Notes under the pieces: model-generated
Told to the model about the DNA's origin: nothing
The model's input: only the letters and a program-made list of their open reading frames with translations
Databases searched by the model: none
Translations under genes and position numbers: made by a program
Source: Puffinus mauretanicus
Taxonomy: Eukaryota; Chordata; Aves; Procellariiformes; Procellariidae
Assembly: GCA_023333565.1 (NCBI GenBank)
Contig: JAJKFH010001473.1
Span: 109,546-173,545 of the forward strand
Direction of reading: 5' to 3'
Length of the DNA stretch: 64,000 nucleotides
Shown: one piece after another, positions 13,340-28,300 of the stretch
How positions within the stretch are numbered: position 1 is the stretch's first letter
Layout: each line of letters begins with the position of its first letter

Positions 13340-16300
13340 CTATAGGTATGTCCCTGGGTTGAGGTCCTGTGCTTTCTCAGTAGATCCCATGCTCTCCAGA
13401 GAAGGCTCACGGGATGCAGAAGTGTTATCGACTTTAAACTTTGAGACAATCCTGGCGGTTTCCTGTGTGATCTCAAAATGTTTGAGCTGCTGTCTCCCTC
13501 CTGAGCGCTGCTTGAGCGTGCTTGTGTCAGTCGGGCTGTTCCTGCTCCTCGTGCTCTCCTCCAGGACGTCCTTTGTCGTGGAGCTGCTGTCGGTAGGGTT
13601 GCCTTCTGCACCAGACTCGGTTGCCACGTTGGCTAATGTGGTAGTCCTCAAGGGCAGATTGGAAGATTTGGGAATGACTGGTTTCGTTTTTGCCTGTGTT
13701 CGAATATATTTTACAGGCTGTCGGCTGAAATGGCATCTGGGCTGGGTCCCTAGGACCGTGTCCGAATCACTGTCTGTCTTTTCCTGCACGGAGTCCTCCA
13801 GGTCCTCCAGCTCAGAACCAATACTTGTATTCATCTCTGAACAAAAAATTAGACAGTTATCTTAGAACAGTGAGACACGGTTACTAGGACAAACAATTTT
13901 GGCTGATTACTTCTTTTGCTGTTAGAAAGGACACCAAAATCCCTCCTGCATTAACAGGCTAAAACGCCTCCCTCTAACGGCTTCAATAATGAGAGCAATT
14001 GCAAGGTATGCATTTGAAAGAGGTATATGAATCGGGTTTATATTCTTAAAGCTCTCCTCGATGCGTTAAAGCCAGGAGAGCTGGCGGAGGTGACTGTGGG
14101 CTCGAGAGCTGAGGCAGCAGCAGGGAAAAGCCCTTCCTGAGAAGAGCAAAAAATGTGCTTGTGATTTCACGTGAGCTACGTGGCGGTTGCTCTGCAGTAG
14201 GTTATCTGCACAAAGACTGAGCGGCGATGCTGAAGAGGGCCCGGCTATGCTTCCTCTGCTGCGTCACGTAGGGGCAGACAGGCAGGAGGTGTGAAAACGC
14301 GATACAAAACGACCTATAACAGCATCACAATCACCACTTCATTTACCTAGGGCATCCGCGCTTAAGGGACTGTGGGTTCCCTCCAGAGTCAGCTCACTGA
14401 TGGCTTCCCTGGAAGACGAGTTATCAGACACACAGTCCACATTGAAACCATGCTTGGAGGAGAAATTCTGTTGGAAAAAGCCATGAGTGTTTATACAGGA
14501 CTCTTATTTGACATGAAGATACTGCCAATTCCCACTTCACCCCAAATGCTGTAAGAGGAGGCAACCACTTGAGCTGAAAATGCCTTGATTTCTCTTAGAT
14601 TATCTGTAACGCTTGGGGGCACAGGGAGGGAGCTTGCAGGGGTCACAGGGCAGGGCCATGAGAGAAAACTATGGTTCAAGACCTGCCAACTCCAGCATCC
14701 GTGCCGCCGCTGCCACAAAATTCGCCCCAGAAAGCAGCTGCTGCTTTCTGCCGAGCAGCGGTGTGCTGAGACCGATCCCCGTGTCCCGCGGAACACTGAA
14801 GTAGCCCGTACAACAAAAAGGGGAAACATCAGAAACCGAGCCATTAACTGTAGCGCAGTAATTATGGTCGGATGCAAATGGGAGGATGAGTGAAGGACAC
14901 GGGGGTGCCTGGGAGTCGTGGTTGGTCTGGAACCAGTGTGAGTTGCACAAGGAGCCGGTCACCTGGGCAGGGGCTCCAGAGGTCGGTTTTATTAATGGCA
15001 AAAGGAGAGTGCCCTTAGAAGCAACTCCCCTTTTGAAAGGTTTGTGACACCTTCTGTGGAATTCAGTCACGCTGCAGAAGCAGGTAAAAATGGCTTTGAA
15101 AATAGTCAAAGGCAATAGTTGTGTGTATCTCAAAGTGCTTTCTGTGAAGGTTTATTAATCCTGTAGGATTTCTGCACACAAGAAGTGAATTGTGTCTACC
15201 CTGGTGATTTTATTTCAACTGTAATCATAGTTACTCTAATTTCTGCTTCCTCGGTGAGCTGGACCTGTAGAGAAGGCAGCATTACTGCGTGTCAAACACG
15301 GATACGGTCACTGCAGACACACTGTCTTGCACATAAGCACCCATGACTCAAAAGCAGGAGGCAGATAGTCCCGAACCCGGATCTCACTCCCTTTGGCTTA
15401 AGTTTAGGAAAGTCATTTCCTCTTTCTTGCTCATCAAACCAGCTGTGAAAAGGAAAAAAAATCATGTCCCAGCTCAGGGATGCTATGCCCATTTGTATTT
15501 TTAAAGTGCTGTGAAATAGGTTGTGAAATATTGTGAGGAAAGAGCCGTGGAGCTTGGGAAGAACGCAGAACACTCAGTAGTAGTGGGGGGGGAAACAGGG
15601 TCCGTGGCCACTGCTCAGGGATGCAGCAGAGCCTTGTAGGGCTGTACCGGGGAATGTGCTGGGTCTTAAGTGCACATAGCTGCTTCCAAAGTTGTAGAGC
15701 TGTTTACAGAGAGAAACAGCAGTGTTCTAAGCAATTTAGTATGGAGACCCCCACAATTTTTCAGAATGGAGCAAAACCACCATCCGGAGTGGTCTGAGAA
15801 GCTGCTGAGTGATCTGTAGCTTATAATTTTTCTCCTGGTTCTCCCACTCCACGTGCAACAGACTCTCTGCTCCTTCCTCTCGAATAACCCTCTGATAGCA
15901 AACGGTTTTGTTATCCATGAAAAAAAGTTCTCTTTAATTGCTAGTCCACCCTCCTGTCTCTACAGCAGGGTCAGTAAGCCCAGCTCAGTGTCTGGGAGCT
16001 CTACCTCTAGAGTTATATTCTGGATTGTGTTTGGGCTCTGAGGTCCTTCATCCTTTTCTGTCGATGCTTCTTGCGAAGGATTTTCACATCCAAGGGATAA
16101 GGATGAAGGCAGGTCATCCATCCCAAACACCCTTTCGTAGTTCTGAATGAGAAACTCCACAATCTGGGCTTGATACCCAGAGTCAACAAGGCATGACATT
16201 GAGACATCGCTCCCTGAGCCTGGCCGGATCAGAGTTGGCCCAAATACTATGCCCAGGTTGTTTGGGGACATCTTGTTCTCTTCGTATTTCTCTGCCACCC

Positions 16301-19300
16301 TGGGGAAGGGAAACAGGACCGTTAGGGGCTTCCCAGCACTCAACCCGAATGCACTGAGTACACAGATGGAATGCACCAAAACCCCCATTTCCTAGTAGAG
16401 AGTGAACCCCCATCTTTTACGGGGAGCAGAGCTCTGGTCTGTGCAGGGAAACTCCGGAGAAAAATCTCAGAAGTTGCCTGGATCTGTCTGGATGGCGCAG
16501 CCCTGACGAGAGTGGCTGTTTCTTGTGACCTGCGTTGGGAGCTGGGTGAAAGGGGCTTGATTCCTGTTACTCCTTGACCTCTTGCTCTGCACTTTAATGA
16601 TGAAGCATTACCAGTGAGGACCTTCTGGTCCTTCTCGGTCATTAAGACTGTCTCCTAATTGTTGCAAGGTGGTCCTTTCCATGAATGATTTTTTTTTACC
16701 CTCCTCACAACTGCCTGCTTGGCTCTAGACGAGCCCTCTCCCAGGTCAAGGAAGCCCAGACGCTTTTCTCATACAGATGTGGTGCTGAGCTAGCCGCTCC
16801 TCTGGCAGCGGGGTCTCGGCAGGGATCTCCTGTGGTCGGACCTGATGCTAACCAGCGTGACAACCAGCACGCTCCTCACCTGTACAAGTGTGCGATAAGG
16901 TGCCGCAGAGTGTTGTAGTTGCTTCCAGGCAATTTGCTCAGCAAGTCCCTCATGCTCTGGATGGGATCGGAAGGGAAGCCTGCACAGTCCAACTTTTCCT
17001 CCCCAGGTTTTTGCAGATCTTTGGCAAGGGCGATGAGATCGTTATAGAGCTGGGACAGCAGCACCGGTGCCGAAAGCTGCAGCAAAAGAGGGGAGGAAAA
17101 CAGCATGTTACTTCATCCTGCTGGTCTGGCACCGAGGAACGCGGTCGGCTGAGATCTGCCCTCCCGGCAGAGATTTGGTACCCACTTCCTTCAGGAAATG
17201 CTTCAGGACCCCAGTGATGTCGTGGGGGGAGTGCTCGGAGAGCTCCACTAGGCTCCGTCCGTTCTCGAATGCCTGGCACAGCTTCTCCACCCGGGCTTTG
17301 GAACCACTTATCCGATAGATCCCCTGCATGGTTAAGAGGGGGAGAGGTCAGGAGTTTTGGATGCAGAGCAGAGAAGACTGAAGCAAGAATAACCGACTGC
17401 TCACCTGCACCCCGAGGGCGCGAGCTTCAATTTCAGAGGTGCATTTCACCACTAGGAAGGGAACTTCCTCTGGGAAATCTCGAGGAACCTGCGTGAAGTC
17501 AATGCCAAAAAGAGGTACTCGGTTGGGCAACTTCTTGTGGCCGCAGGTGATGAGCAGATTCTCGAGACACTTCTTGTGGCAGGCCAGGCAGCACTGAAAT
17601 GGCAGAACCGCCCCGAGTTACGGTCTGGTTGTGGTCCAGCACTGCAGCAGTGGCTGAACTTGGAGGACTTCTCCTGTTCCCTCAACCACCAAAGTCCCAC
17701 CAACCCCGAGAGGGTTGTTTCAGGCGAGCGGCAGCTGGTGGCTTACTCAAGGACAGAAAAACACGCCTTGCGTAATGCGGAGGAAGAAAAAGCACAGAAC
17801 TTTGCAGAGGGGCCCCTTATTCCTGCAGACCTTCAGCGAGACGACGGTCACCCCAGGCTGCCACGCAAGGCATCTGCAATGCCATCTTCTAGCCCTCACC
17901 TCCTCGCACTCAAAGCCGCTGACCATGAAGGTGTCGCATTCCCTGCACTTGGATGGTCCCCGCAGTTTCCGGAGCCGGTGGGTCTGCGCTGCGCTGGAGA
18001 GGAGGATGTTCTTAAACTGCTGCTGGGATGTACCGTTTTCTGCGGAAACAGCATTAAAGCATGAAAAGGAACCGATACATAAGCACGGTTTCCACCTCGT
18101 GAGTCAAATATGTGTGTGGCTCACCATTTTCAAAAGTTTGCAAGGAATCTCTCTCTTCAAAATCATCTGAGGAGGACATGGTGCCGGTGGATGGAGCTTT
18201 CAACAATTTCCTATTAGAGTTTCCTTGAGAAGAGAGAAAATAGAAACAGCTGTTCTCGTCCTCATGATGCGCAAAGTGGGTCAGTGTAGACTTTGTTCCC
18301 ATTTTAGGCTTTTGGGCAATATTAGGCAAGAATTTCGGTGGCTCTCACCTGGGCTAGAATTGGGAGAGTCCAGGGATCGGGATTCACAGCTCCCACCAAG
18401 GCTTTCTGTGTCACTGCAGAGGGATTTGTTTGCACCTGCGGAAGGTGGATACGGTGACAGACCATCCCGAGCGCTTTTGGGATACTTCAGCCCAGGGTTG
18501 AAGTCCAAACCGAGCTCCCAAGAAAATCCATAAATACTTGTCAATGTTTTCTCCCAGTCTGACCACAGCCTTAAGCACTGCCCTAAGAATTTGAGAACCT
18601 CTCCCACCTCATTGGCTACTAATGTAAATTAAACTGCAGTGACTCGAGAGAAAATTGGGTCATCTTTATTAAATTCAACCTACTCTGTTCACCGTTTGTG
18701 GAGAACTGCTTTCTGGATGTATCTTCCGGAGTGCTCGCATCCTTTGCTGCGGAAGAGGGTCCGGTGTAATGCAATGCCATCTTCTTTTTGCTGCTGGGAG
18801 GGGACCTGAGAAGGGGTTGCAAATAAAGCAGTGAAGAATAACGGACAATATTGCATCACGGAGGCGCCTTGTGGGTACCTGAGAAAAGCATCTTGTTTCA
18901 GGCAGCTTACAGGTGTGAACTGAGTTTTCAAGGAGATTATAATAAACACTTGCACAAAACTAGGAAAACAAAACAAATTTGTTCAATATAATTTCACCTT
19001 TTCTATCCGCAGGCAAAATTTAGAAATCAAACAGCACCCACGTGAGAAAAGAGCGATCCAAATCTTTGGCAAATGATAGAAATAACTGAAGGGACGTGGT
19101 ACAAAACTGCTGCCCTGCTTTCACTGATGCTGGTCCTGCGCTCAGCAGAAGGAACCAAGCACATCTCTAGAGATCTGTTCTGCGTTAGCAGAGCTCCGCA
19201 GAGAGAAAAGATCCCAACATCTGAGGCTGTGGGCTTTTCCGTAATTAGCAATCACAATGCTGCAGCATTGCTAATGACTTTATAAATGTGTTTTAAACAT

Positions 19301-22300
19301 TTTTTTGTTCTGTGCACTATATATTGTTGACCTTTCAGCTAGGATGTAAGTTTTCCACTTTTTTTTTTACCTCTGCCCTCCAGAAGCAAGTGGCTCGAAT
19401 TCGAACACTTCCATATGAATGTCTTTCTTCTGCAGAGCCTGAATGAATTCCAGGTATTTCTCGCCTGCTTTGTATGGCTTGCAGACCTCTGACAGGTACT
19501 GGTACCCCACTGGAATCTCTTCTGACTGAGTCTGCCGCTGCTTGAACATCCTTAAAGTGACCTTACAGGGGAAAGAAAACAAAAAAACCCCATTGCTAGT
19601 CAAAGCTCAGGTGCTTTTTCCTCCCTTGGATCTTGCAGTCATTCACCAGTCTTCAGTTTTTTGTTACCCAACCTCAGTTACCTGCACTTCTGCTTATTGA
19701 TAGTTCTACTTAACAGGTTGGATAAAAAATATTTGTCACTGTTTCTTGTTCTAGGATTTTTTTCCCCCTAGACTTTTTCTATGATATCTGTGTCCTCAAA
19801 GCAGGACAACTGAATATGTGATTATATATCTGAGATTTTTTTGGTAGCAGGTTGGTAGCAAAGCAACGTCCAGAGCACTCCCCTAATTTCAACTGCTTGA
19901 GAACAGTCAGTTGTAGGGTGGTTCATCAGTGAAATGGTGAAGAGCCTAGAGGTCTTAGCCCTGAAACGGGGATTAGAGGAGAAATTATAAGACTACACAT
20001 ACCCACGTCAGCACCTCATCCCCTTGGTAAATGAGCTTCCGAATATGGGAGACAATCCGTGCTCGTACTTTCTCCAGTTCTTGTCGTCGAAAGTTGGCAT
20101 CGCTGATGCACATCTTGTACAAAGCTTCTGTTTCCTGCACCTGTGCGCGATCAGAAATGGAGCAAAGGAGGAGAAAGTCACCAGGATGGGCGGGAAGATG
20201 CCGTAACGCGGCGCGTGGGATGGCTGGGAATAACAGCAGCCTGAGCTGAAGTCACCACCTTGGCTTGTGCCTCCTCGCAAGAACGACGTCGCTTCTCCAG
20301 CTGCTTGTTGGCGCTGCCGGGGTTGGTGGTGGCCATGCTCTGGTATTCATCCTCCGCCTTGGCGCTCAAGTGCTTTGCTTTCTCCAGCTCCTCGCAGCGC
20401 TGTATGTACTGAAGGCGGGACTTGCGCAGGGACGACAAGGATTCATTCTTGAATAGGAAAAGGAACAGGTTTAGGAAGCCCGGCGAGGCAGTGGGAGGAA
20501 CAAGTCACAGCAGTTCTCTGCTTATAAGGAAAGCGCCTGTCTCTTGGTTCAAATGGATATTATCGTTCAAATGCATATTATTGTTCAAATGGACATCAGT
20601 AGGCTCCCTCCCGCTCCTCCCACAGCTCAGGAGCTCTAAGGGAGCCCCTGCGTTTCCTCTACAGCTGGATGAGACCCAGCTGTCCTGGATCACGTCCTGC
20701 AAGGTGCCCAGGAGCATCTTCCTCCCCAGCAGGAAACCCTGGAGAAAAGGGCTGGTGGTGAAGTGCTAGCAGAGTGGGTGCAGCTGGGTTTTGGCAGGGG
20801 GGTCGCAGGCACAGAGCCTGCCTTTGCCAGGGATCCCCCTCTGCTGAAGACAGCCTCGTGCCAGCGTGTGCAAACCCAAAGCGCATCCTTGCTCTGCCAG
20901 CCTCTGCAGCGGGCAGGAGGTGATGGGATCTAGCAGGTAGCACAGGAATGCCACTAGCACTCACCCCTTGTACTCTTTAAAAAAGTACTTTTATTCAATA
21001 GCAGGATGCGTATTACTTTATTTAACTGCTTGTTCATAAACATTTGTTTTCAGTGTTTTGAGCCGTGACTGGCATAAAGGTCAGGCCCGTCTATCAGCCT
21101 CTTACCATTCTCTTTTGCTCCTTTGTCCACTGATCTTTGAATTCTTTCCTCCATTTCTCAATTTCATTCTTCTTGGCTGATAGAGGCTGCAGGGGAATAA
21201 TAGTTAGGATGGCAACAGTTCCTCATGAGGCAGGAAAAAGTATCTGGCAGGTGAGGCCATGACATTACAAAGCAAGCCTTGCAAGATGCCTCTTTTTCCC
21301 TTAAAATTGGTGTGCATCTCCTTCCCTCAGACCAGGAGAAGTCACTTCTGTTAGGTCGCTGTGATGGTCCCGTCTAGTCGTTCAGCAAAGTTGTCTGGCC
21401 CACGCAGAAATACGGTACCTGGTAGAATTCCTTCTGTTGGAGCAATCCTGCAGTCTCACTGGCTGAATTTCCAACCTTTATGTCATGTTCCAGGACCATT
21501 GTGTAGAGCGCCCGAAGAGGCATGTTGTGCTGCAGAAACCAAAAAAGCAAATATAAAATGATGGATAATCAGTGCAGCTTTCCTAAATTTAAAAGCTTTT
21601 GGTAACTATGACCAAGGTCTATTACAGAAAGGCGAGAATGTCTACACTGGTTAAATGGTGGGGGGGTATTTCAGACAACACAGGGGGATGCTGGAAACAA
21701 AGAGCTTTTATGCTGGGCAGTATTGTTCTGACTCCTTGCCAGTTCATCCTTCTATCTAATTTTCCAAACAGTCACTCTGTGTTACAAGCCCATAGAAGAA
21801 AAAAGGAACTGTTCCAATACTGAGAGTTTTAGGAGGGTTTTTGGAGGCGTATTTGCTTAAGCTGGACTCTACAAGCAGTTCACGTGTGCAGGCAGCCTCA
21901 CGTTTGCTCCTCCTCCGAGGGCAGGAGCAGCGAAGCAGGAATGTCGAAGGACCATTACCTGTTGGAAGATGGCATTTCGTCCCGATTCTGCTATCTTCAC
22001 CATCCCTTTGGCAAACTCTGTCTCTGTAAAAGGGCAGAGTGGATTAGACACCAGATTCACGGTCGCAGAGGTGGGTTTGTCAAAGCCAGAGGTCATTCCA
22101 GTCAATTAGGATCATTCAGGGAAGAAGAAATTCTGACTCCATGTCTTTATCTTCAGGCAAAAGCAGTTAAAAGGGTTGGTGTTTGTCCAGTTTCTCACTG
22201 GTATGCTTTTGCTTACAACTGTGTGTTCTTGGCTATGATTTTAAAAAAAAAAAAAAAGCTATAGAAAAGCATACGGATGCCCAGCTGGTTCTGTGCGCAG

Positions 22301-25300
22301 ACTCACCGTAGCTCAGACGTTTTTCAATCCAGCTGAGAAGCTCTTTGACGTATTTACACCACATTTTGGCGTATTCAAGGGCTGCGTCGATGCCACCTTC
22401 ACATTTTATCAGCATTTCGTCTGCCTCCTGAACTGCAACAGAATAAATCCAGGTTCAGAACAGCTCTGGTGATGGGCAGAGGCTCCCCCAGGAGTGGCAA
22501 AATTGGAGGCTCAAGAGTTGGTGCTGCGAAATACTCGGATAACAGCCATAAAAAAAGGTCTTTCACTGAACAATGTCATTATGATCTACTTCATGCAGGT
22601 CCTGTCCATGGAACCACACAAGTTCCTGGTAATTTAGACATGTATATTCCTCCGCCCTCCACTTTTAATTAAATATTTTTATTTAATTTGTTTTGAAACC
22701 CAAAAGTGAAGGACCTAATGGGTTACTGGGGAGTTGCAGGAAGGATTCTTGTTCCTTGGTGGAACCTAGTACAGATTCATCACCTTGCAGTGAGCAAATC
22801 TAAACACATTTCAAGCTGAAATCTGTGAGAAAGCAGCTTAGAAACTTTTTTTTTTGCTTCATAGGGACACTCTATATGAAGAAAAAACAATTTTATGTTG
22901 CATTTTATGACACCAGCGACAAGTACAGAGCTGCTGAGAACCCTCCCACGTGGACAACAAAGTGCTTCAGAGTATCCCAAGTTTCACTGGGTAGATCCTT
23001 ACAGTGCTTAAAACCGCCAGACCTTTGGGAATGGATGTCTCAGTATTTAGAGAATACTCGTGAGAAGCTCCTTAACGAGATGTTAATGGATGAACAGGGG
23101 AAGATCTGTGTGCTGGAGGAAGCAGCAGGACTACGGAGCTCAAACAGGCATCCGCATCCTTGCTGGCCATCAGCCCGAGACTGATGCCAGCAGAGACACC
23201 GGCATAATTCATCCGTGTCGTTAGGAGGCTGCCAGGACCCTTGCCAGGTGGTTGACTAAGTGTTCTCATGTCACCTCTTTGATTTTTAATTAGCAATGTT
23301 ACCTGTGAGGTCTGCCTGCGCTTGCTTCTCTGAACTGGTTTTGCTCTTGCAGAAACTTTCACTCAGCTGTGGGGGGGAAAGAAAAAAAGAGGAAAACGTG
23401 AAGGGAAATGGGTATTCAGAAATTGGGAGGATTTTTCAAAAAAGCCAGCCGGAGGGCTGCTTCTGCTTAGCTAAGCAACCCCGTGCAGTTAAAACAGTAG
23501 CCTGAGATTTGACAGAGGGAAGGTAGCATGGTGTAAAAGTCTACCACACACAGAAACACGGAGGAAACGCATCATTAAGGCAGAGATTAAGGCTGGAAAA
23601 GGGCTGCAAGACTGAATGCTGGCAGCTCTTATTTTACTATAAATCACAAGATATTTGATTTTTATTTTTAAGTTTAGCTCACGGGATAATATGATTACAT
23701 AAGAACAGTCGCTGTCAGAGAAAAATTAAGTTCCTAGCCCCTTTGTTTATACAGAAAAGCATGAAATGAGGCTGATTATCCCCAAAAGTCCCATACTGCC
23801 CAAGCGAGCAAAAAACATTAAGTTCTATTTTGAAGGAATTCTGATTCTTAAGGCCAAAATTTTAGCGTTTTTTGATGCATGACTTTCAAATGTATTTTGG
23901 GTTTGCTGTCTTGTTTGATCTTTTTCTTAGCATGCAGACCTTAAACCAGCAATTTGACATCTTGTTTTTCAGAAAAATATAAATCTAAACAGTAAATACC
24001 TGAATGTTTCCACTAAATATTATCTGCTCTGTTGCCACCTCCATCACTGTTATAACCAAGTGTTGTACAGTTCTTTTCTGTCTATTCAAGTAGGAGCTGT
24101 AACTATGTTTTTTTCAGATGATCACCCAAAAAACAATTTTAATAACATAGAATTTAATAACATAGAATCATGCACTTTGGCAATGGACATCAATAATTTC
24201 TTTAATAAAATGGATCTCATTCTTTGCCTACCGGAACGACCTCTCTTTCTGTGGTCAGGTCTGTGTCGTCAGTGCTGTCAGCATCACCAATGAACATATC
24301 AACCGTCCTGTATAATGGGGAAAAAAAAAAGCAATTAAATAAATTGAGGTTGCAAAGACCCAGAAAACTAGTTCAGCCTCATTTCTCTACGTACGCGTTT
24401 CCAATTGAGATTTCTATGGCATCCAGGCTCCGGAAGATCTCACTGTACCGCTTCCTATTTTCAGGTGTCCTCTCTTGATTGTCGAGACCTGGAGTTGGAG
24501 GAGAAATCATTTCACTGAAGTGCCTGACCCAAAGCTCGCGGAGGTTGACAGGACGGGTTCCAGAGGCGCAGGGGAGCGTGGCTGAGCCCTGCTGTCCTGC
24601 GCGGATTCACAGGGAAGTGACAAACTGGCAGAGCACAGCAAGGTGAGGCCGAGGGTGAGATGGGATTCAAAAGAAAACTCGGGTAATGGTAAATTCATCA
24701 AGGTTCTTTGGGCAGAACCCCCAGAAAACGAGTCTGTGGGTGTCCAGGGGAGACATCTAAGCTGATTTTAGGGCTTGCAATCAGACCCAAGGTCAGCTGT
24801 GAAAACCGCACGGAGGCTTTTATCATAGCCACTCTGAGCTGAGGTCATGCCACCGTCCTTAGCTTGGTGCTGGCAGAGCTGACGGGTGCAGCGGCGTGCC
24901 CGGCGCCTCGACCAAACCCCCGCGCGCGCCGTGCAACCTGTGTCGGCAGAACCACGTGCGTAGGAAACAGCGGGCGTTCCTGCAGTCCGGCGGTGTGCGG
25001 GCTGGGCTGCGTTGCAGAAGTTGCCCGTTCCTTGCACATCACTTGTGTGTGTGTGTCGCAATGTTTTATGTGCGGGGACCATTTCTCAATATTATAAATA
25101 TTATATGTGCTTATTTACAGGGATAATCTACATTACAAAATCCTGCATCTCATTCAGTCCCCAGCGGGTACAAATTGTTGGGCGTGCAAAATATAAAATA
25201 GGCTTGTCCCCGCTTGAGGGGCAGTACGCTCCTGCCACGCGTCCCTGTAAGGTCTGAACGTATTCTGCCCGCCGTTGCACGTGTAGCAGGGTGGAGGGGA

Positions 25301-28300
25301 GCATTTTACATGGGGTGAGCGATGCTGTTAATCTCGCTTTCCACTCTGTCATGTGTTTGTCACTGAGGGCTGAAACTAAAACTGACTCAGGCTGAAAGTT
25401 GCTGCAAAAACAAAAAAAAAGAAGGAAAAAAAGTTTTAAAATATGAAACTGGGCACAATTGGTAAAAACAAAAGAGAACTTCACTCTTCTTTGTCCTTTT
25501 GACATTCCAGGAAACAGGATGTGGTTGACCTAAATCTAGAGTTGCTTCACTGATAGTCGAGTTTTTGACAGAGAGCAGCAAGTACTTGCAAATGTCGCTC
25601 AAATGATGCTTGGTAGATAAGTCAGTTTGTCTCTCGTTTAGTTATAGCTACTCCTGGGCCTTGTCTCAGTCCTGAAAAATCCAGGTTTTCAAGTCAGGTT
25701 TTGATTAGGAGCTGGCCTGCTGCTAAGCGAGGTGGCAGGCTATGTGAACAGCATCGCATCGTTGCTGACCCAGACCTGCAGAGCCTCGTTGCCTCTGGGA
25801 GAGGCCGATGACTCCGGGAAACTCCCAGCGCGCAGGGGAAGACGCAGCTACTGGGCACCTGCCGGAGGAGCAGTAGGATCCCCATCTTCCACCCTTCCAG
25901 CCAAATTGGTGCAGAGCAGCACAAGACTGGCTCCTCTATACTGGTAAAAAGCAAGATTGTGAGCATGTACATATGCATACGTATCTCTTTTTACTCTATA
26001 AAAACATCAGACGACGCAAAGAAAGGATTTGCAGAGAGAAATACAATTAAAAGAAAGACAGGAAGTATTAGGGATTTTGTTCCACAAAGCTCCTCGTTTG
26101 GTGTCAAACAAGAGTGCTCTCTGACAATCGTATACTTGCAGTGTCCAAGTTGTGAACATCAACCTATCATCAGCTTAAAAATAGAAATTACTGTGAAGAA
26201 GGCTGGGTGGGACACCAAAGCCACACTGCCACTCGCAATCAGCGCTGAGCAGCACGGGCCAGATGCTGCCTTCCCTTCTGCATCAAGAAATGAGCTGGGA
26301 ACGCTCCTAGCTTACTTGCCTTTGCTGAGCAAATAATTAAGATTTATGCTGGCCTTGTTCTTTAAAAGTTTTCTGAACGTTTTACTCCAAAGTGGAATGA
26401 GACACTGAAAACGTGTGAAGACACGCTTGGTTTTTTACCATAAGCCACTGAGGTCTGAAGGAACTGCAAGGAACCGCTCAGAACGGCTGCCACGCTTGGG
26501 GGACCTGGGGAAGGGGTTTAAAAGCACCAACGATGCTAACAGAGAACTGCAAACTGGACCCAGCCCCTGTCCTGCTTAATCGTGGTAAATCAACAGGCAG
26601 TTTACCAAACATCTCATTCTGGTTATTCTGCAAGAGACACAAATTGTTCACAATCCAAGATGTAACAAATCCAAGGCATACTCATTTAATTTGAATCCTA
26701 ACTACTCTTGTTACTTTGAGCAGACAGACATCTTTAATTTCTCTTGTTTACCACTCGCAGAGGATTGTACAACAGGAAGAAGTGACTCAACTTGAGCAGC
26801 ACTGGCGATGGGCAAAATGAAACATTCTGCTTTTGAAAGCAGCTATTGTGAAGTGCCGTAAGATAAGCAAGAACCTCGGGTTCTCACAGGTCTTTTGCTT
26901 CATCTCAGTAAGATAATATTCTATGTAATACTAGAAAAGCAGGAAGGTGGAAAAATTGAACGTAAAAAGTTCCCCGAGCCTTTGCTGCAGCTGATGTTAG
27001 CTGCATTCTCACAAGTTTAAACACGTGCTTCCCCATACGCAGCCCCTTTGTCATTCAGGAGCAGCACCAGTTTGTCCCATCTATTTGAAATCTTTCCAGT
27101 GGCTTTTTGGCACGTGCAGGGCTGGGCCAAATGATTCACGTGCCTCATACGTATCTCATCAAGGAAATGAATTGCCTCGAATGTATTGCTCTTCGTCGTC
27201 ACAGCTGACATCAGTCAGCCATCTGTTGGACACCTTCAAGATGTCCCTTCCTGATGAACCGTGCACTCCTGACTGCCCGCTTGCTAAATATATAAACATC
27301 TGTATACATTTTGTATACTGTACTGGAAGGAAAATGGAGCCCTTGTGCCTGGCAGGCTTGCAGGGGCTCCCATAAATATCCGTAATTCGTCTTTCTAATC
27401 CTGCTGAAAGCCCTTTGCCTTGTCCAGTGAGGATTCGGTAGCAGAGCATCCGTTGCAGTGCTGGGATATAGGACCACAGGCCTGGAAGAGACGCCGGCTC
27501 AGTCCTTGGTCCGTTCACTACGACTCTGCAGCCTTATTTACAAATGGACGGCTCAATTTAAAACCAGTTGTCTTACTGGCCAACCCAATGACAACTGGAA
27601 GGCTGATCGAGAAACTAACCCTTCTGGAGATTAAAAACCATGTTTCTTGAGGGACAGGGTATCCTTATTCTTCTTATCCTAGACAATTCCAGCAGAAGCC
27701 TCTTTCAGCATCGGCACTAGACCTTCATCCTAAAGGAAAGCATCTCTGCATGGCCAACGCTCGCCAGCTGTCGTGCGAAGTTCTGCCCCATCCTTGGATG
27801 CACAAGACTGTCGTCTCATCCACATCGTCTACCTTCTGTCTTTTGCCGTCGTTACGGGGAGAGCAAGCTCCCACAGTGGGGGGTGTGCAGAGCGTTGAGG
27901 GTATTTTTAGCAGGAGAAGCTCTTGTTCTGCCGTTCAGCAGAAGCATCACTTCCCTTTCAGCCGCCGTTACCGTGAAATGAGGTAAATGTCTAAACCCCT
28001 AGTTCAGCGTGGCACCGTTGCCAAACCTCGGTATCACAAGCCTGTTCCTGGTAGCGCCTTCCTCTTCTCTGCGCTCAGTCTTGCACTTTGCAACACAACA
28101 TCTGAATTTTTCCACCGGGGCAAATCTCCCGTTTCTGCATAAAAGGACTCACGCTTCTTAGCAGCATCTGTGTAAAATCCCCGGCTCGCTAAACCACAAC
28201 CTGGTTCAAATCAAATTGGGCCAAATAGGTCTGAAAACTCTCAAATTGTCATCTGCCGCTCCCGTGTGAAATCCTCCCTCTTTAACCAGAATATCCCTCA

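Noticed and set aside
15960..16004. Read-through stop just after the GMIP RhoGAP exon as an alternative C-terminus
   Set aside because: A phase-0 donor at 16003-16004 joins to exons carrying the GMIP-specific C-terminal motifs, so the spliced form is preferred.
24138..24172. ATAGAATCAT-like words that could be a reverse CR1 end
   Set aside because: Only a 15-bp AT-rich duplication is present; the adjacent conserved CR1 block (GGTTGGAAGGGACC type) is missing.
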